A DNA stretch of 64,000 nt from Thermomonas sp. XSG (GCF_014678725.1 NZ_CP061497.1:2000001-2064000); one strand, 5' to 3'; shown: positions 1 to 10,201, numbered from the stretch's first letter. The notes: a model not told the origin generated them from the letters alone. Numbers and translations: made by a program.

Positions 1-435
1 GGCACGGCGGCGCCAGAAGCGGCAGGTACGCGCAGACGCCGCGCCGCGCTGGGGTACGCCATCGCTCACGAGCCATCTAAGCGCTTGATACAGAACGATA
101 AAACAGCGTTTGTGCACTGTTTTTACACGTATCTCGGCTGACCCCCGGCCGTAGGACTTGTCCTATTGACGCTCCCGTCCAGAGACCACGCTGCTCGTTC
201 AAAAAAATCGGGTATCCGGATTTTAGTGTGGGAAGACCGCACTAGCCCTTCTTGTCTGACAGCTCTCGTTCGGTAGGTTTCTGGTATCGCAAGGCTTACG
301 CGCTTTTAGCCTTCAGTGTGGGCTTTGTCTGGCGCATGTCGGTGCAAGGAAACAATCAGTGGCAGGTCACCTTGCCCCCGGCTCGAACTGGGGTTTGAGG
401 CGCAGTGGAACGGAAAACCGGGTTAAGCCACGCGC
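1..435. other. Left edge of acquired island, no recognisable gene
   Basis: This stretch lies downstream of merR and holds no gene I can name. An open frame runs in from the left edge to a TGA near 141 (about 46 codons, many Arg and Ala). It could be the tail of a gene outside the window or chance. From about 100 on, the DNA is visibly less GC-rich than the chromosomal part of the window, as expected for mobile DNA. Two short near-repeats containing AGTGTGGG occur (about 225 and 317). I found no terminal inverted repeat. Confidence 0.4.
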
Positions 436-843
436 CTAGCTCCCGTGCAGAGAATCGATCAGCGGGCACGACACAGTGCCTCGCTGCGCATGGCACTCGT
501 TGACCAACCGTGACAGCACCGCTTCGATTCGCGTCAGGTCCGCCATCTTGGTGCGCACGTCGGTGAGCTGGAGCGCAGCCAGCTCGGCGGCTTCGCTGCA
601 GTGAGTGCCGTCCTCAAGCTGTAGGAGTTGGCCGACTTCGTCCAGGTTGAACCCCAGCCGCTGGGCGGATTTCACGAAACGCACCCGCGCCACGTCCGCC
701 GATCCGTAGCGGCGAATACTGCCGACGGGCCGACCTGGTTCTGGCAATAACCCCTTGCGCTGATAGAACCGGATGGTCTCCACGTTGACCCCAGCGGCCT
801 TGGCGAAAGCCCCGATGGTCAGTGTTTGCGGATCGTTCACCAT
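436..843 (-). CDS. merR: Mercuric resistance operon regulator MerR
   Basis: Hg(II)-responsive activator/repressor of the mer operon, 135 aa against 144 in Tn501. It has the N-terminal winged helix of the MerR family (residues 8-48, with FYQRKGLL) and then the dimerisation helix. The three Hg-binding cysteines sit at C82, C117 and C126, the same numbers as in Tn501 MerR. The start is the ATG at 843, directly beside the operator. It is divergent from merTPA, the classic arrangement in which MerR bound between -35 and -10 represses without mercury and untwists the promoter with it. The C-terminus is a few residues shorter than usual but keeps all ligands. Confidence 0.97.
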   Translation of the reverse strand: MVNDPQTLTIGAFAKAAGVNVETIRFYQRKGLLPEPGRPVGSIRRYGSADVARVRFVKSAQRLGFNLDEVGQLLQLEDGTHCSEAAELAALQLTDVRTKMADLTRIEAVLSRLVNECHAQRGTVSCPLIDSLHGS

Positions 844-848
844 CGCGC

Positions 849-879
849 TTGACTCCGTACTTGACTACGGAAGTAACCT
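849..879 (+). promoter_or_regulatory. mer operator/promoter (PmerT)
   Basis: The -35 TTGACT (849-854) and -10 TAACCT (874-879) are separated by 19 bp, the over-long spacer typical of MerR-controlled promoters. Between them is the dyad TCCGTA (854-859) and TACGGA (866-871). Spacing and dyad match the known Tn501/Tn21 mer operator closely. It drives merTPA rightwards and overlaps the region from which merR is read leftwards. Confidence 0.93.
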
Positions 880-917
880 TAGCGCATCACGCAACGTCTC
901 GGAAGGAGATCCCTCAC

Positions 918-1268
918 ATGGCAGACCCCAGCAACGGCCGCGGTGCACTGGCCGCCGGTGGCCTCGCCGCCATCCTCGCCTCGACCTGCTGCCTCGGTCC
1001 GCTGGTGCTGATCACGCTGGGTTTCTCCGGCGCCTGGATCGGCAACTTGACCGCGCTGGAACCGTACCGGCCGATCTTCATTGGCGTGGCGCTCGTGGCG
1101 CTGTTCTTCGCGTGGCGTCGCATCTTCCGGCCGGCTCGCGCCTGCGCGCCGGACGACGCATGCGCCGTGCCCCAGGTGCGGACGGCCTACAAGGTGATCT
1201 TCTGGATCGTCACCGCCCTGGTGCTGATCGCGCTCGTGTTCCCCTACCTCATGCCCCTGTTCTACTGA
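918..1268 (+). CDS. merT: Mercuric ion transporter MerT
   Basis: Inner-membrane carrier that brings Hg(II) from MerP into the cytoplasm for MerA. The protein is 116 aa with three predicted transmembrane segments (about 11-36, 46-66, 92-113). The Hg-binding pair C24-C25 is in the first helix, and the cytoplasmic-loop pair C76/C82 is present, matching Tn501 MerT. The start is the ATG at 918, preceded by a good AAGGAG ribosome site; longer upstream in-frame starts would run through the operator. It is followed by merP after 12 bp. Confidence 0.96.
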   Translation: MADPSNGRGALAAGGLAAILASTCCLGPLVLITLGFSGAWIGNLTALEPYRPIFIGVALVALFFAWRRIFRPARACAPDDACAVPQVRTAYKVIFWIVTALVLIALVFPYLMPLFY

Positions 1269-1280
1269 AAGGAGATTGCC

Positions 1281-3264
<1,984 letters not shown>

Positions 3265-3346
3265 TGGCTGGGCCTCTTACCTATGCTTCATCGGCTGAAT
3301 CACAAATTCAGGCTGAAGCGCCGCCTCTTGCACAATGGGCTGAGGA
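3265..3346. other. Spacer between merA and ISL3 transposase remnant
   Basis: An 82-bp gap between two convergent genes. It contains a small inverted repeat, CTGAAT and ATTCAG around CACAA (about 3294-3310), and probably the 3' end of the ISL3-family element. Because the other end of that element is missing here, its terminal repeat cannot be defined by comparison. No T-run follows the hairpin, so I do not call it a terminator. Confidence 0.35.
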
Positions 3347-4560
3347 CTATTCGAAATACCCCTCTTCGAGTAGCCGCGCCAGCGTCGGGAGATAGGGGCC
3401 GTACTCGACCACGCGCGTGATCTTCTTCTTGCGCGTTGCCGCCGTGGTCATCCGCTGGAACACGAAGTCCGTGGTCATTGGGTCGTCGTCATCGACCAAC
3501 ACGGTTTCGATAACCGAGCCATCCTTGCGCGCCTTCTTGTCGTAGAGCATGCGCGCCCGAAGCACCTCGAAGCTGTAACCCCTGCCCATGCGGTTCATGT
3601 CTTTGGCCACTCGGTTGACTGATTCAGTATAGGCATTGGTAATCGGCTGCTCGAAGTAGGCGAAGATTTCGTCGTGCCAGTTGTGCACGGCGGTGGTCAG
3701 GTCCTTGAACGTGGCCGCCAATTCGGTCGGAATATTGGCCTGCCACTTCGCGCAGGCGGCTTCTGCTGCTGGGCGGGTCTTCTGATCCCAGATCGACAGA
3801 AATCCTTCCTTGAGCGCGTGGGCTTCGCTTAGGAGCGGGAACTGTTGGAACCATTCCCGCATCCGGTCCATATCTCTCCCTGTCAGGTCGTGCTGCCGCT
3901 TGAGCAGCAGGAACCGCTCGTCCTTGAGTTTGAGGCGCTGCCGGGTGGACAAATCCTTGCGAATGCGCTTGCGCAGCTTCTCCAGCGCGTCGTTCGCCAT
4001 GCGCTGGATATGGAATCGATCGACCACGATCCGGGCCTGTGGCAGCGTGGCGCGCACCACCTGCCGATAAACGTGGTACATGTCCATCGCCACCCACTCG
4101 ACCGAGTCCTTGTCCCGCAGGTCGCGGAAATAGGGCATCAACTCGGCTTTGGCCCGGCTGGGGCGGATATCGAACACGGTCTTGCGCTCGACGTTGGTGA
4201 TCATGGCCCGGTACTGGCCGATGATCTTGAGCTCGTCGATACCCAGCACCCGCGGCGTCCGGAACTGGGTCTTGGCCTCGACCTCCTCGATGAAATCGTC
4301 GAAGACGTGGCGGACCGTCTTTTCGTCCACGGCTACTTCCCGGGCAAGGGCCGCAAAGGTCTTGGAGAAGGACTGGTCGCGGATATAACGCACCAGACGC
4401 GCCGTGGCTTGGCGTTTTCCATCAAGGTCCGCCACAGGCTCAAACAAGGTCTTGGTGCAGCTTGTACAGCGATAGCGACGGCGCTGGATGAAGATCACGA
4501 CGGGTTTGCCGTGCGTCGGTGTGTCCTGAAACGACTGTTCCTGTGAGCCGTGACCGACGT
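3347..4560 (-). pseudogene. ISL3-family transposase, 5' end lost
   Basis: DDE transposase of the ISL3 family. Visible are the zinc-binding RYRCTSC segment, a helix-turn-helix region, and the catalytic residues in GIDELK (first Asp), VVDRFH (second Asp) and NAYTESVNR (Glu). The C-terminus is complete. The reading frame stays open upstream of the GTG at 4498 with family-like sequence (HGSQEQSFQDTPTHGK) until 4560, where the IS3-family element starts. The missing N-terminus should hold the first CxxC pair and about 30 residues. The sequence on the other side of the IS3 element does not restore it, so this copy is broken rather than simply interrupted. Confidence 0.85.
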
Positions 4561-4586
4561 CCCCCCGCCTTCAGTAGCAAGGCGGT

Positions 4587-5436
4587 TTAGAGTCCGGGAT
4601 CAATCGTAGCGGATGCCAGCTGGCTGGCGTAGTCGCTCGGGGTCAGTCCGCCGAGCACCTTCTTGGGTCGCTCCTCGTTGTACTCGCGGCGCCAGGTTTC
4701 GATGACGGTTCGGGCATGCAGCAGGCTGGTGAACCAGTGTTCGTTGAGGCACTCGTCGCGCAGGCGGCCGTTGAGGCTCTCGACATAGGCGTTCTGGTTG
4801 GGCTTGCCCGGCTCGATCAGGCGCATGGCAACACCGCGGGCATGCGCCCATTCGAGCATCGCCTTGCCGCAGAACTCCTTGCCGTTGTCGGTGCGGATGA
4901 CCCGCGGCAGGCCACGTTGCACCGCCAAGCGGTCCAGGATGCGAGCGACGCCATGTCCGGAAATGGCCCGCTCGACCTCGATCGCCACTAGCTCGTGCGT
5001 CGCGTCATCCACGATCACGAGCGCCTTGAGTACCCGGCCATCCGCGGTCCGGTCGAACACGAAGTCCATCGACCAGACCTCGTTGGCACGGCTCGGACGC
5101 AGCAGCGGCTGCCGGTCGGCGACCGGCACCTTCTTCCGCTTCCGGCGCCGCACCTGCAGCTTCGCTTCCTGGTACAGCCGCTCCACGCGCTTGTAGTTCA
5201 CGAGAACTCCCGCCTGCCTGAGCTTGAGGTAGATCATCCCGACGCCGTAGCGCTTGTATCGCTGGGCCAGTGCGAGGATCTGCTCGCGGAGATCGACGTT
5301 GCGATCGGGCGCCGGCTGGTAGCGATACGCGCTGGCACTCATGCGCAGCACCGCCAAGGCTCGCCGCTCGCTCAGCCCCCTGGTCATCATGTAGCGCACC
5401 TGCCCGCGTCGAGCCGGCGCGCTCACCACTTTTTTC
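4587..5436 (-). CDS. IS3-family transposase OrfB (DDE integrase part)
   Basis: Catalytic half of the IS3 transposase, with the retroviral-integrase-type fold. The DDE residues are visible: Asp in SMDFVFD, Asp in IRTDNGKEF, and Glu in [14 protein letters not shown], with the conserved spacing of about 35 residues between the last two. Upstream is the HTH_21 segment ([15 protein letters not shown]). It is read in the -1 frame relative to OrfA and has no obvious start codon of its own near the overlap. It is therefore expected as an OrfAB fusion made by frameshifting; the start given is the slippery site. Confidence 0.93.
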
Positions 5437-5692
5437 GCAGGACGTCCTTGATGACCTCGTTCTCGAGCACCTGCTCTGCCAGGAGCTTCTTCAGCCGCCC
5501 GTTCTCGGTCTCCAGCTCCTTCAAGCGCTTTGCATCGGGCACGCTCATGCCCCCGAACTTGCTCCGCCACAGGTAGTACGACGCCTCGCTGAAGCCGTGC
5601 TTGCGGCACAGCTCCTTGACCGGCAGCCCGGCCTCGGCCTCACGCAGGAAGCCGATGATCTGCTCTTCGGAAAAGCGCTTCTTCACGTCCAA
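5423..5692 (-). CDS. IS3-family transposase OrfA
   Basis: An 89-aa DNA-binding and regulatory subunit. It has an N-terminal helix-turn-helix ([18 protein letters not shown] onward) and a C-terminal leucine-rich coiled coil (about residues 55-80). The gene ends CGA AAA AAG TGG TGA on the minus strand. The A AAA AAG heptamer (minus strand of 5429-5435) is a standard IS3 -1 slippery site that produces the OrfAB transposase. A GGAG ribosome site lies before the ATG at 5692. Confidence 0.92.
   Translation of the reverse strand: MDVKKRFSEEQIIGFLREAEAGLPVKELCRKHGFSEASYYLWRSKFGGMSVPDAKRLKELETENGRLKKLLAEQVLENEVIKDVLRKKW
5429..5435 (-). promoter_or_regulatory. -1 ribosomal frameshift site of the IS3 element
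   Basis: The heptamer A AAA AAG sits in the OrfA frame six bases before its stop codon. The OrfB frame is open across it in -1. Position and sequence are those expected for programmed frameshifting in IS3-family elements. Confidence 0.85.
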
Positions 5693-5752
5693 TCTCCTTA
5701 CTCTGGGGAATTGGACTCCAGATCGCCGCGCTACTCAAAACCGGGGGGACGT

Positions 5753-5898
5753 CGCCGGCGGACAATCGAAAGGCGTGCGACGAAATACACACCGAAAGCG
5801 AGCAATCGGGAAACAGCTAGGGAAAAAGAGGGTCTGCACAGGGTTCAGTCTCTCTTCCTCTACCTTAAACAAAAAGGGCGTAGAAGGGCTTGCTAACA
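5753..5898. other. Right junction segment of the island
   Basis: About 146 bp between the IS3 element and the recG remnant, AT-richer than the chromosome. It carries no gene and does not encode the missing ISL3 N-terminus. Its last bases before recG homology are GCTAACA. It therefore holds the right end of whatever larger element brought in the mer island, but the matching left end lies outside the window. Confidence 0.5.
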
Positions 5899-7079
5899 TA
5901 GGCAGCGGCAAGACCGTGGTCGCGGCGATGGCGGCGCTGCTCGCCGTCGCCGACGGGCGGCAGGCAGCACTGATGGCGCCGACCGAACTGCTGGCCGAGC
6001 AGCACCTCAACAACCTGCGCGCCTGGCTGGAGCCGCTGGGCCTGCGCGTGTGCTGGCTGGCCGGCAAGGTCACCGGCAAAGCGCGGACGCAGGCGCTGCA
6101 GGACGTTGCCTCGGGCGCGGCGCAGGTCGTGGTCGGCACCCATGCGCTGATGCAGGAAGGCGTGGACTTCCACGACCTTGCACTGGCCATCGTCGACGAG
6201 CAGCACCGTTTCGGCGTGCACCAGCGGCTGGCCCTGCGCGACAAGGGCAAGGGCAGCGTGCCGCACCAGCTGGTGATGACCGCGACGCCCATCCCGCGCA
6301 CGCTGGCGATGAGCGCCTACGCCGACCTCGATGTGTCGGCCATCGATGAGCTGCCGCCCGGCCGGACCCCGGTGACCACCATCGCGCTGGCCGCGGAACG
6401 TCGCCCGGAACTGGTCGAGCGCATCCGCGTGGCCTGTGCGGAGGGTCGGCAGGCCTATTGGGTGTGCACGATCATCGACGAGTCCGAGGAAGTGGTGGCG
6501 CAGGCCGCGCAATCCACCTTCGAGGCGCTGCAGGCGGCGCTGCCCGGCGTGCGCGTGGCGCTGGTGCACGGGCGCATGAAGGCGGCGGAGAAGCAGGCCA
6601 CCATGCGCGCGTTCAAGCAGGGCGAAGTGGGCCTGCTGGTGGCGACCACCGTGATTGAAGTGGGCGTGGACGTGCCCAACGCCTCGCTGATGGTGATCGA
6701 GAATGCCGAACGGCTGGGCCTGGCCCAGCTGCACCAGCTGCGCGGACGGGTCGGGCGCGGCAGTGCCGCGTCGAGCTGCGTGCTGCTGTACCAGTCGCCG
6801 CTGTCGGCGATGGCGCGCGAGCGGCTGGATACGCTGCGCCAGACCAATGACGGCTTCGCCATCGCAGAGAAGGACCTGCAGCTACGCGGTCCCGGCGAGC
6901 TGCTGGGCACCCGCCAGACCGGGCTCGCCGCGTTCCGCATGGCCGACCTCACGCGCGATGCAGACCTGCTTCCGAAGGTGCATGCACTCGCGGACCGTCT
7001 GCTGGCGGAAGCGCCGCAGCTGGCGGACCGCATCGTCGATCGCTGGATCGGTGGCGCCGCGCGCTTTGCCGCGGCCTAG
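5899..7079 (+). pseudogene. recG: RecG helicase, C-terminal fragment cut at Walker A
   Basis: RecG is a branch-migrating ATP-dependent DNA helicase of about 690-700 aa. Only the last 392 residues remain. Homology starts with GSGKTVVAA; the usual preceding bases for LQGDV and the whole N-terminal wedge and Q-motif regions are absent. Helicase motifs from Ia onward are present: the DEQH box (VDEQHRFG), TATPIPRT (motif III), the second RecA domain with RGRVGRG (motif VI), and the C-terminal TRP/hook region. The frame is open upstream into mobile DNA but has no ribosome site. This piece cannot bind branched DNA or hold a normal P-loop, so it is almost certainly non-functional. Confidence 0.92.
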
Positions 7080-7094
7080 CGGCAGCGGCGGCTG

Positions 7095-7451
7095 TCAGAC
7101 CTCGCAGGCGGGGTCGGCGCCGCAATAGATGCCGTGCAGGGTCTCGATCACGCGCAGTGCCGGGCCATCCGCCAGCGCGTACAGGATCGTCTGCCCTTCA
7201 CGCCGCGTGTTCACCAGCCCGTCGTTGCGCAGTACTGCCAGGTGCTGCGACAGCGCCGACTGGCTGAGGTCCACCTTGGCATTGAGTTCGCCCACCGAGC
7301 GCTCGCCACCAAACAGCAGGCACAGCAGCATCAACCGCTTGTCGTTGGCCAGCGCGCGCAGCAGTCGCGCGGCATCGCCGGCATGGGCGCGCATGGCTTC
7401 CGGGTCCATGCTGGCAGCCGCGGACGGAGGTGTGGGGGGGAGGTTGGACAT
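7095..7451 (-). CDS. ArsR-family repressor, BigR/SqrR type (persulfide sensor)
   Basis: A 118-aa winged-helix repressor. The recognition helix is in LSQSALSQHLAVLRNDGL. The single cysteine pair of the BigR/SqrR subgroup is present at C44 (in MLLCLL) and C110 (in LHGIYC), close to C42/C108 of BigR. In studied members these cysteines form a disulfide or polysulfide bridge with sulfane sulfur, releasing DNA. A further C116 is at the tail. The gene is divergent from the sulfide:quinone reductase operon, with an AT-rich palindrome in between, so it is the likely repressor of that operon and of itself. It is convergent with the recG remnant, 15 bp apart. Sulfur sensing is inferred from the family. 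Confidence 0.87.
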   Translation of the reverse strand: MSNLPPTPPSAAASMDPEAMRAHAGDAARLLRALANDKRLMLLCLLFGGERSVGELNAKVDLSQSALSQHLAVLRNDGLVNTRREGQTILYALADGPALRVIETLHGIYCGADPACEV

Positions 7452-7482
7452 GTAGCGGGGAAATGGGGGCTGTGGCTTGAAT

Positions 7483-7520
7483 TTATATCAGTTGACACTA
7501 ATATAAGCAACAGCTAATTT
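7483..7520 (+). promoter_or_regulatory. Operator and promoter of the sulfide/RND operon
   Basis: An imperfect palindrome has arms TTATATCAG (7483-7491) and CTAATATAA (7498-7506), which pair at 8 of 9 positions. Between the arms lies TTGACA (7492-7497), a perfect -35. A -10-like TAATTT follows at 7515-7520 after 17 bp. A repressor on the palindrome would cover the -35 directly. The AT-rich dyad beside a BigR-type gene is as expected for this family. The site also lies just upstream of the repressor's own start, so autoregulation is likely. Confidence 0.75.
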
Positions 7521-7523
7521 AGC

Positions 7524-7540
7524 TCTGCCGATTCGGCAGA
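7524..7540 (+). promoter_or_regulatory. Perfect 8-bp inverted repeat in the operon leader
   Basis: The arms TCTGCCGA (7524-7531) and TCGGCAGA (7533-7540) are separated by one base. The repeat lies about 13 bp before the ATG of the first operon gene and just after the predicted transcription start. It is GC-rich and unlike the AT-rich operator, so it could bind a second regulator or act in the RNA. No T-run follows, so it is not a terminator. Confidence 0.5.
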
Positions 7541-7553
7541 CCGGGGGTGGAAG

Positions 7554-8843
7554 ATGGCCAGGATTGTGGTGATGGGCGCCGGGCTTGGTGGCATGAGCGC
7601 GGCCTACGAACTTCGCGAAACGCTGGGCAAGGGGCACGAGATCGTGCTGGTGGGCAACGGCGACAGCTTCGGCTTCACGCCGTCCAACCCCTGGCTGGCG
7701 GTGGGCTGGCGCAAGCGCGACGAGATCAGCCTGGACGTGGCCGAACACGTCGGTCGCCACGGCATCCACTTCGACGGCAGTGGCGTGGCGCAGATCGATG
7801 CCGCCGGCGATGCCGTGATCACCGGCAAGGGCGAGCGCATCGGCTACGACTATCTGCTGGTCTGCACCGGCCCGAAGCTGGCCTTCGAGGAAGTGCCCGG
7901 CACCGGCCCGGACGCCGGCTTCACCCAGTCGGTCTGCACCACCCCCCACGCCGCGCATGCGTGGGAGGCTTACCAGGCATTCCTGCAGAACCCCGGCCCG
8001 GTCGTGATCGGCGCGGTGCAGGGCGCCAGCTGCTTCGGCCCGGCCTACGAGTTCGCGATGATCGTCGATGCCGACCTGCGCAAGCGCAAGCTGCGCGACA
8101 AGGTGCCGATGACCTTCGTGAGCAGCGAGCCGTACATCGGCCACATGGGCCTGGGCGGCGTGGGCGATTCCAAGGGCCTGATGGAATCGGAGATGCGCCA
8201 GCGCCACATCAAGTGGGTGGTGAACAGCAAGGTGGCCGAGGTGCGCGACGGCGAGATGACCGTGGTGCCGCATGACGAAAAAGGCCAGCCGCTGGAGCCG
8301 CAGGTGCTGCCGTTCGCGTTCTCCATGCTGCTGCCGGCGTTCAAGGGCGTCGAGGCGGTGGCCGCGGTGGAGGGCCTGTGCAATCCGCGCGGCTTCGTAA
8401 TCGTGGACAAGCACCAGCGCAGCCCGAAGTTCCCGAAAATCTTCTCGGCCGGCGTGTGCGTGGCGATCCCGCCGGTGGAAGCGACCCCGATTCCCACCGG
8501 CGCGCCCAAGACCGGCTTCATGATCGAGTCGATGGTCACCACCATCGTGCGCAACATCCAGGCCGAACTGAAGGGCGAGACGGCGGACTTCGAAGGCACC
8601 TGGAACGCGGTCTGCCTGGCCGACATGGGCGATACCGGCGCGGCCTTCGTGGCGCTGCCGCAGATCCCGCCGCGCAATGTCACCTGGACCAAGATCGGCA
8701 AGTGGGTGCACCTGGCCAAGATCGGCTTCGAGAAGTACTTCCTCTACAAGATGCGCCACGGCACCAGCGAACCGATCTACGAGAAATACATCCTCGGCCT
8801 GCTCGGCATCGAGCGGCTGAAGGACGTCAAGCGTTCCAACTGA
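7554..8843 (+). CDS. sqr: Sulfide:quinone oxidoreductase, type I-like
   Basis: A 429-aa FAD flavoprotein expected to oxidise sulfide to sulfane sulfur and pass electrons to the quinone pool at the inner membrane. The N-terminal dinucleotide fold is VVMGAGLGGMSAA. The three cysteines used by characterised type I SQRs are present at C128 (QSVCTT), C160 (GASCFGPAYEF) and C354 (NAVCLADMG). There is a C-terminal amphipathic stretch (about 380-415) suited to membrane attachment. It is the first gene after the operator, so it is probably the gene most directly induced. Flavocytochrome c subunits are related, but no cytochrome partner is nearby. Confidence 0.88.
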   Translation: MARIVVMGAGLGGMSAAYELRETLGKGHEIVLVGNGDSFGFTPSNPWLAVGWRKRDEISLDVAEHVGRHGIHFDGSGVAQIDAAGDAVITGKGERIGYDYLLVCTGPKLAFEEVPGTGPDAGFTQSVCTTPHAAHAWEAYQAFLQNPGPVVIGAVQGASCFGPAYEFAMIVDADLRKRKLRDKVPMTFVSSEPYIGHMGLGGVGDSKGLMESEMRQRHIKWVVNSKVAEVRDGEMTVVPHDEKGQPLEPQVLPFAFSMLLPAFKGVEAVAAVEGLCNPRGFVIVDKHQRSPKFPKIFSAGVCVAIPPVEATPIPTGAPKTGFMIESMVTTIVRNIQAELKGETADFEGTWNAVCLADMGDTGAAFVALPQIPPRNVTWTKIGKWVHLAKIGFEKYFLYKMRHGTSEPIYEKYILGLLGIERLKDVKRSN

Positions 8844-8868
8844 ATCCAGACCCCCAAGGAGAAATGAC

Positions 8869-9084
8869 ATGACCCTCGATCGAGCCGTACAGGTATTCGC
8901 CGGCGTGATGGTGCTGATCAGCGTGCTGCTGACCCAGTTCGTCCACCCCAACTTCTTCTGGCTGACCGTGTTCATCGGCGCCAACCTGTTCCAGTCCGCG
9001 TTCACCGGCTTCTGTCCCGCCGCGATGGTGATGAAGAAGCTCGGTATCGGCCGCGGCGACGGCGCGTCCTGCAGCCGTTGCTGA
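8869..9084 (+). CDS. Small DUF2892 membrane protein with CxxC tail
   Basis: A 71-aa protein with two hydrophobic segments (about 6-22 and 28-47) and the family motif GFCPAA. The DUF2892 domain is the membrane part of YgaP, where it is joined to a rhodanese that carries persulfide. Here there is no rhodanese, but the C-terminus ends in C68-S-R-C71. An AAGGAG site precedes the ATG. The gap to sqr is 25 bp and to the RND adaptor 22 bp, so it is inside the operon. A role in moving sulfur compounds across or along the membrane is inferred from family context. Confidence 0.8.
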   Translation: MTLDRAVQVFAGVMVLISVLLTQFVHPNFFWLTVFIGANLFQSAFTGFCPAAMVMKKLGIGRGDGASCSRC

Positions 9085-9106
9085 CGCCGTTGCCTCGGAG
9101 GAGAAG

Positions 9107-10201
9107 ATGATGCGCAAGCTGCGGCCCCTGTTGTTGCTCACTCTTCTGGCCCTGGCGGCCTGCGGCGGCAATGCTCCCGTCGCCACGCCGGCCCTGCCCA
9201 AGGACCTGCCCACGTTCACCGTGGCCGAAGGTAGCGCCTTGCCCGGCCAGGGCTGGGATGGCGTGGTCGAGGCGGTGCGCCGCGCCGATCTCGCCGCGCA
9301 GACGACGGGCCGGGTGTCGGCCATTGCGGTGGACGTGAATGATCGCGTCCGTGCCGGCGAGGTGCTGCTGCGCATCACCGCGGTGGAACAGGACGCCGCC
9401 GCCAACGCCGCGCGCGCTCAGCTGCGCGCCGCGGAGGCATCCGCGGCCGAAGCGGAGCAGAACTACCGGCGCTTTGCCGCGTTGGCCGAGGCGCAGTACG
9501 TGTCGAAGGCGCAGATCGACCAGGCGCGGGCGGCGCGCGACTCCGCGGTGGCGGCACGCAACGCCGCCGCGGCGATGCTGGCGCAGGCCGCGCAGCAGTC
9601 GCAGTACACGGTGGTGCGTGCACCGTTCGATGGCGTGGTGGCGAGGCGTGACGTCGAGCCCGGCGAGACCGTCGCCCCCGGCATGCCGCTGCTGGCGGTG
9701 TACGCGCCGGACGTGTTGCGCGTGGAAGTCGCCATCCCCCAGACCCGCGCCGAGGCGATCCGCAGGGATCCGCGCGCGCAGGTGCTGCTGGGCGATGGCC
9801 GCAGGTTCGCGCCTTCGGAGGTGGTCGTGTTCCCGGCGGCCGATCCGGCCAGCCACAGCGTCAACGTGCGCGTTAACCTGCCGGCGCTGGAGCCGCAGCC
9901 GGCACCGGGCACCACCGCCAAGGTGGTGTTCAGCGCCGATGCGCAGGGCAAGGCCGGCACGCCGGCGGCAGGCGTGCGTATTCCCGCCGCCAGCATCGCC
10001 CAGCGCGGCGAACTGGCGGGCGTGTACGTGGTGCAGGACGGCCGCCTGCTGCTGCGCCAGCTGCGGCTGGGCGCGCGCAGCGGCGATACGGTGGAGGTGA
10101 TCGCCGGGTTGAAGGCGGGCGAGGTGGTGGCCAGCGATCCGGTGGCTGCGACCCAAGCGATTGCTGCGCAGCGCAAGGCGGCGGAGGCGAACCGTGACTG
10201 A
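9107..10201 (+). CDS. RND efflux periplasmic adaptor (MFP) lipoprotein
   Basis: A 364-aa membrane fusion protein. It has a lipoprotein signal with lipobox LAAC (C19), an N-terminal biotinyl-lipoyl half, a coiled-coil hairpin (about 85-165, rich in Ala, Glu and Gln), the second lipoyl half (VRAPFDGVVARRDVEPG), and a beta-barrel and membrane-proximal domain. It would link the inner-membrane pump encoded next to an outer-membrane channel. No TolC-type gene is in the operon, so the channel must come from elsewhere. A GGAGGAG site precedes the ATG. It overlaps the pump gene by 8 bp. Confidence 0.93.
   Translation: MMRKLRPLLLLTLLALAACGGNAPVATPALPKDLPTFTVAEGSALPGQGWDGVVEAVRRADLAAQTTGRVSAIAVDVNDRVRAGEVLLRITAVEQDAAANAARAQLRAAEASAAEAEQNYRRFAALAEAQYVSKAQIDQARAARDSAVAARNAAAAMLAQAAQQSQYTVVRAPFDGVVARRDVEPGETVAPGMPLLAVYAPDVLRVEVAIPQTRAEAIRRDPRAQVLLGDGRRFAPSEVVVFPAADPASHSVNVRVNLPALEPQPAPGTTAKVVFSADAQGKAGTPAAGVRIPAASIAQRGELAGVYVVQDGRLLLRQLRLGARSGDTVEVIAGLKAGEVVASDPVAATQAIAAQRKAAEANRD

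Larger units (their letters stand above)
4561..5748 (-). mobile_element. IS3-family insertion sequence, complete
   Basis: An element of about 1.19 kb with related ends. Read inwards, both ends begin CCCCCCG and share AGTAGC and, further in, GAGTCC. It encodes OrfA and OrfB with a programmed frameshift. ACGT stands directly outside both ends (4557-4560 and 5749-5752). It could be a 4-bp target duplication, but ACGT is palindromic and the match extends to GACGTC, so the exact boundary is uncertain by one to three bases. The reading frames have no disruptions, so the element may be active. Confidence 0.88.

Noticed and set aside
4557-5752. ACGT/GACGTC on both sides of the IS3 element as a secure target-site duplication
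   Set aside because: The sequence is palindromic, so it fits equally well as part of the inverted repeats. The far side does not continue the interrupted gene, so the two flanks need not have been contiguous.
5753-5898. Coding continuation of the ISL3 transposase beyond the IS3 element
   Set aside because: The minus-strand reading does not show the CxxC segment or other family residues expected there.
7554-8843. NADH dehydrogenase (Ndh type II) for the first flavoprotein
   Set aside because: The three SQR cysteines and the GASCFGPAYEF segment are present, which Ndh lacks.
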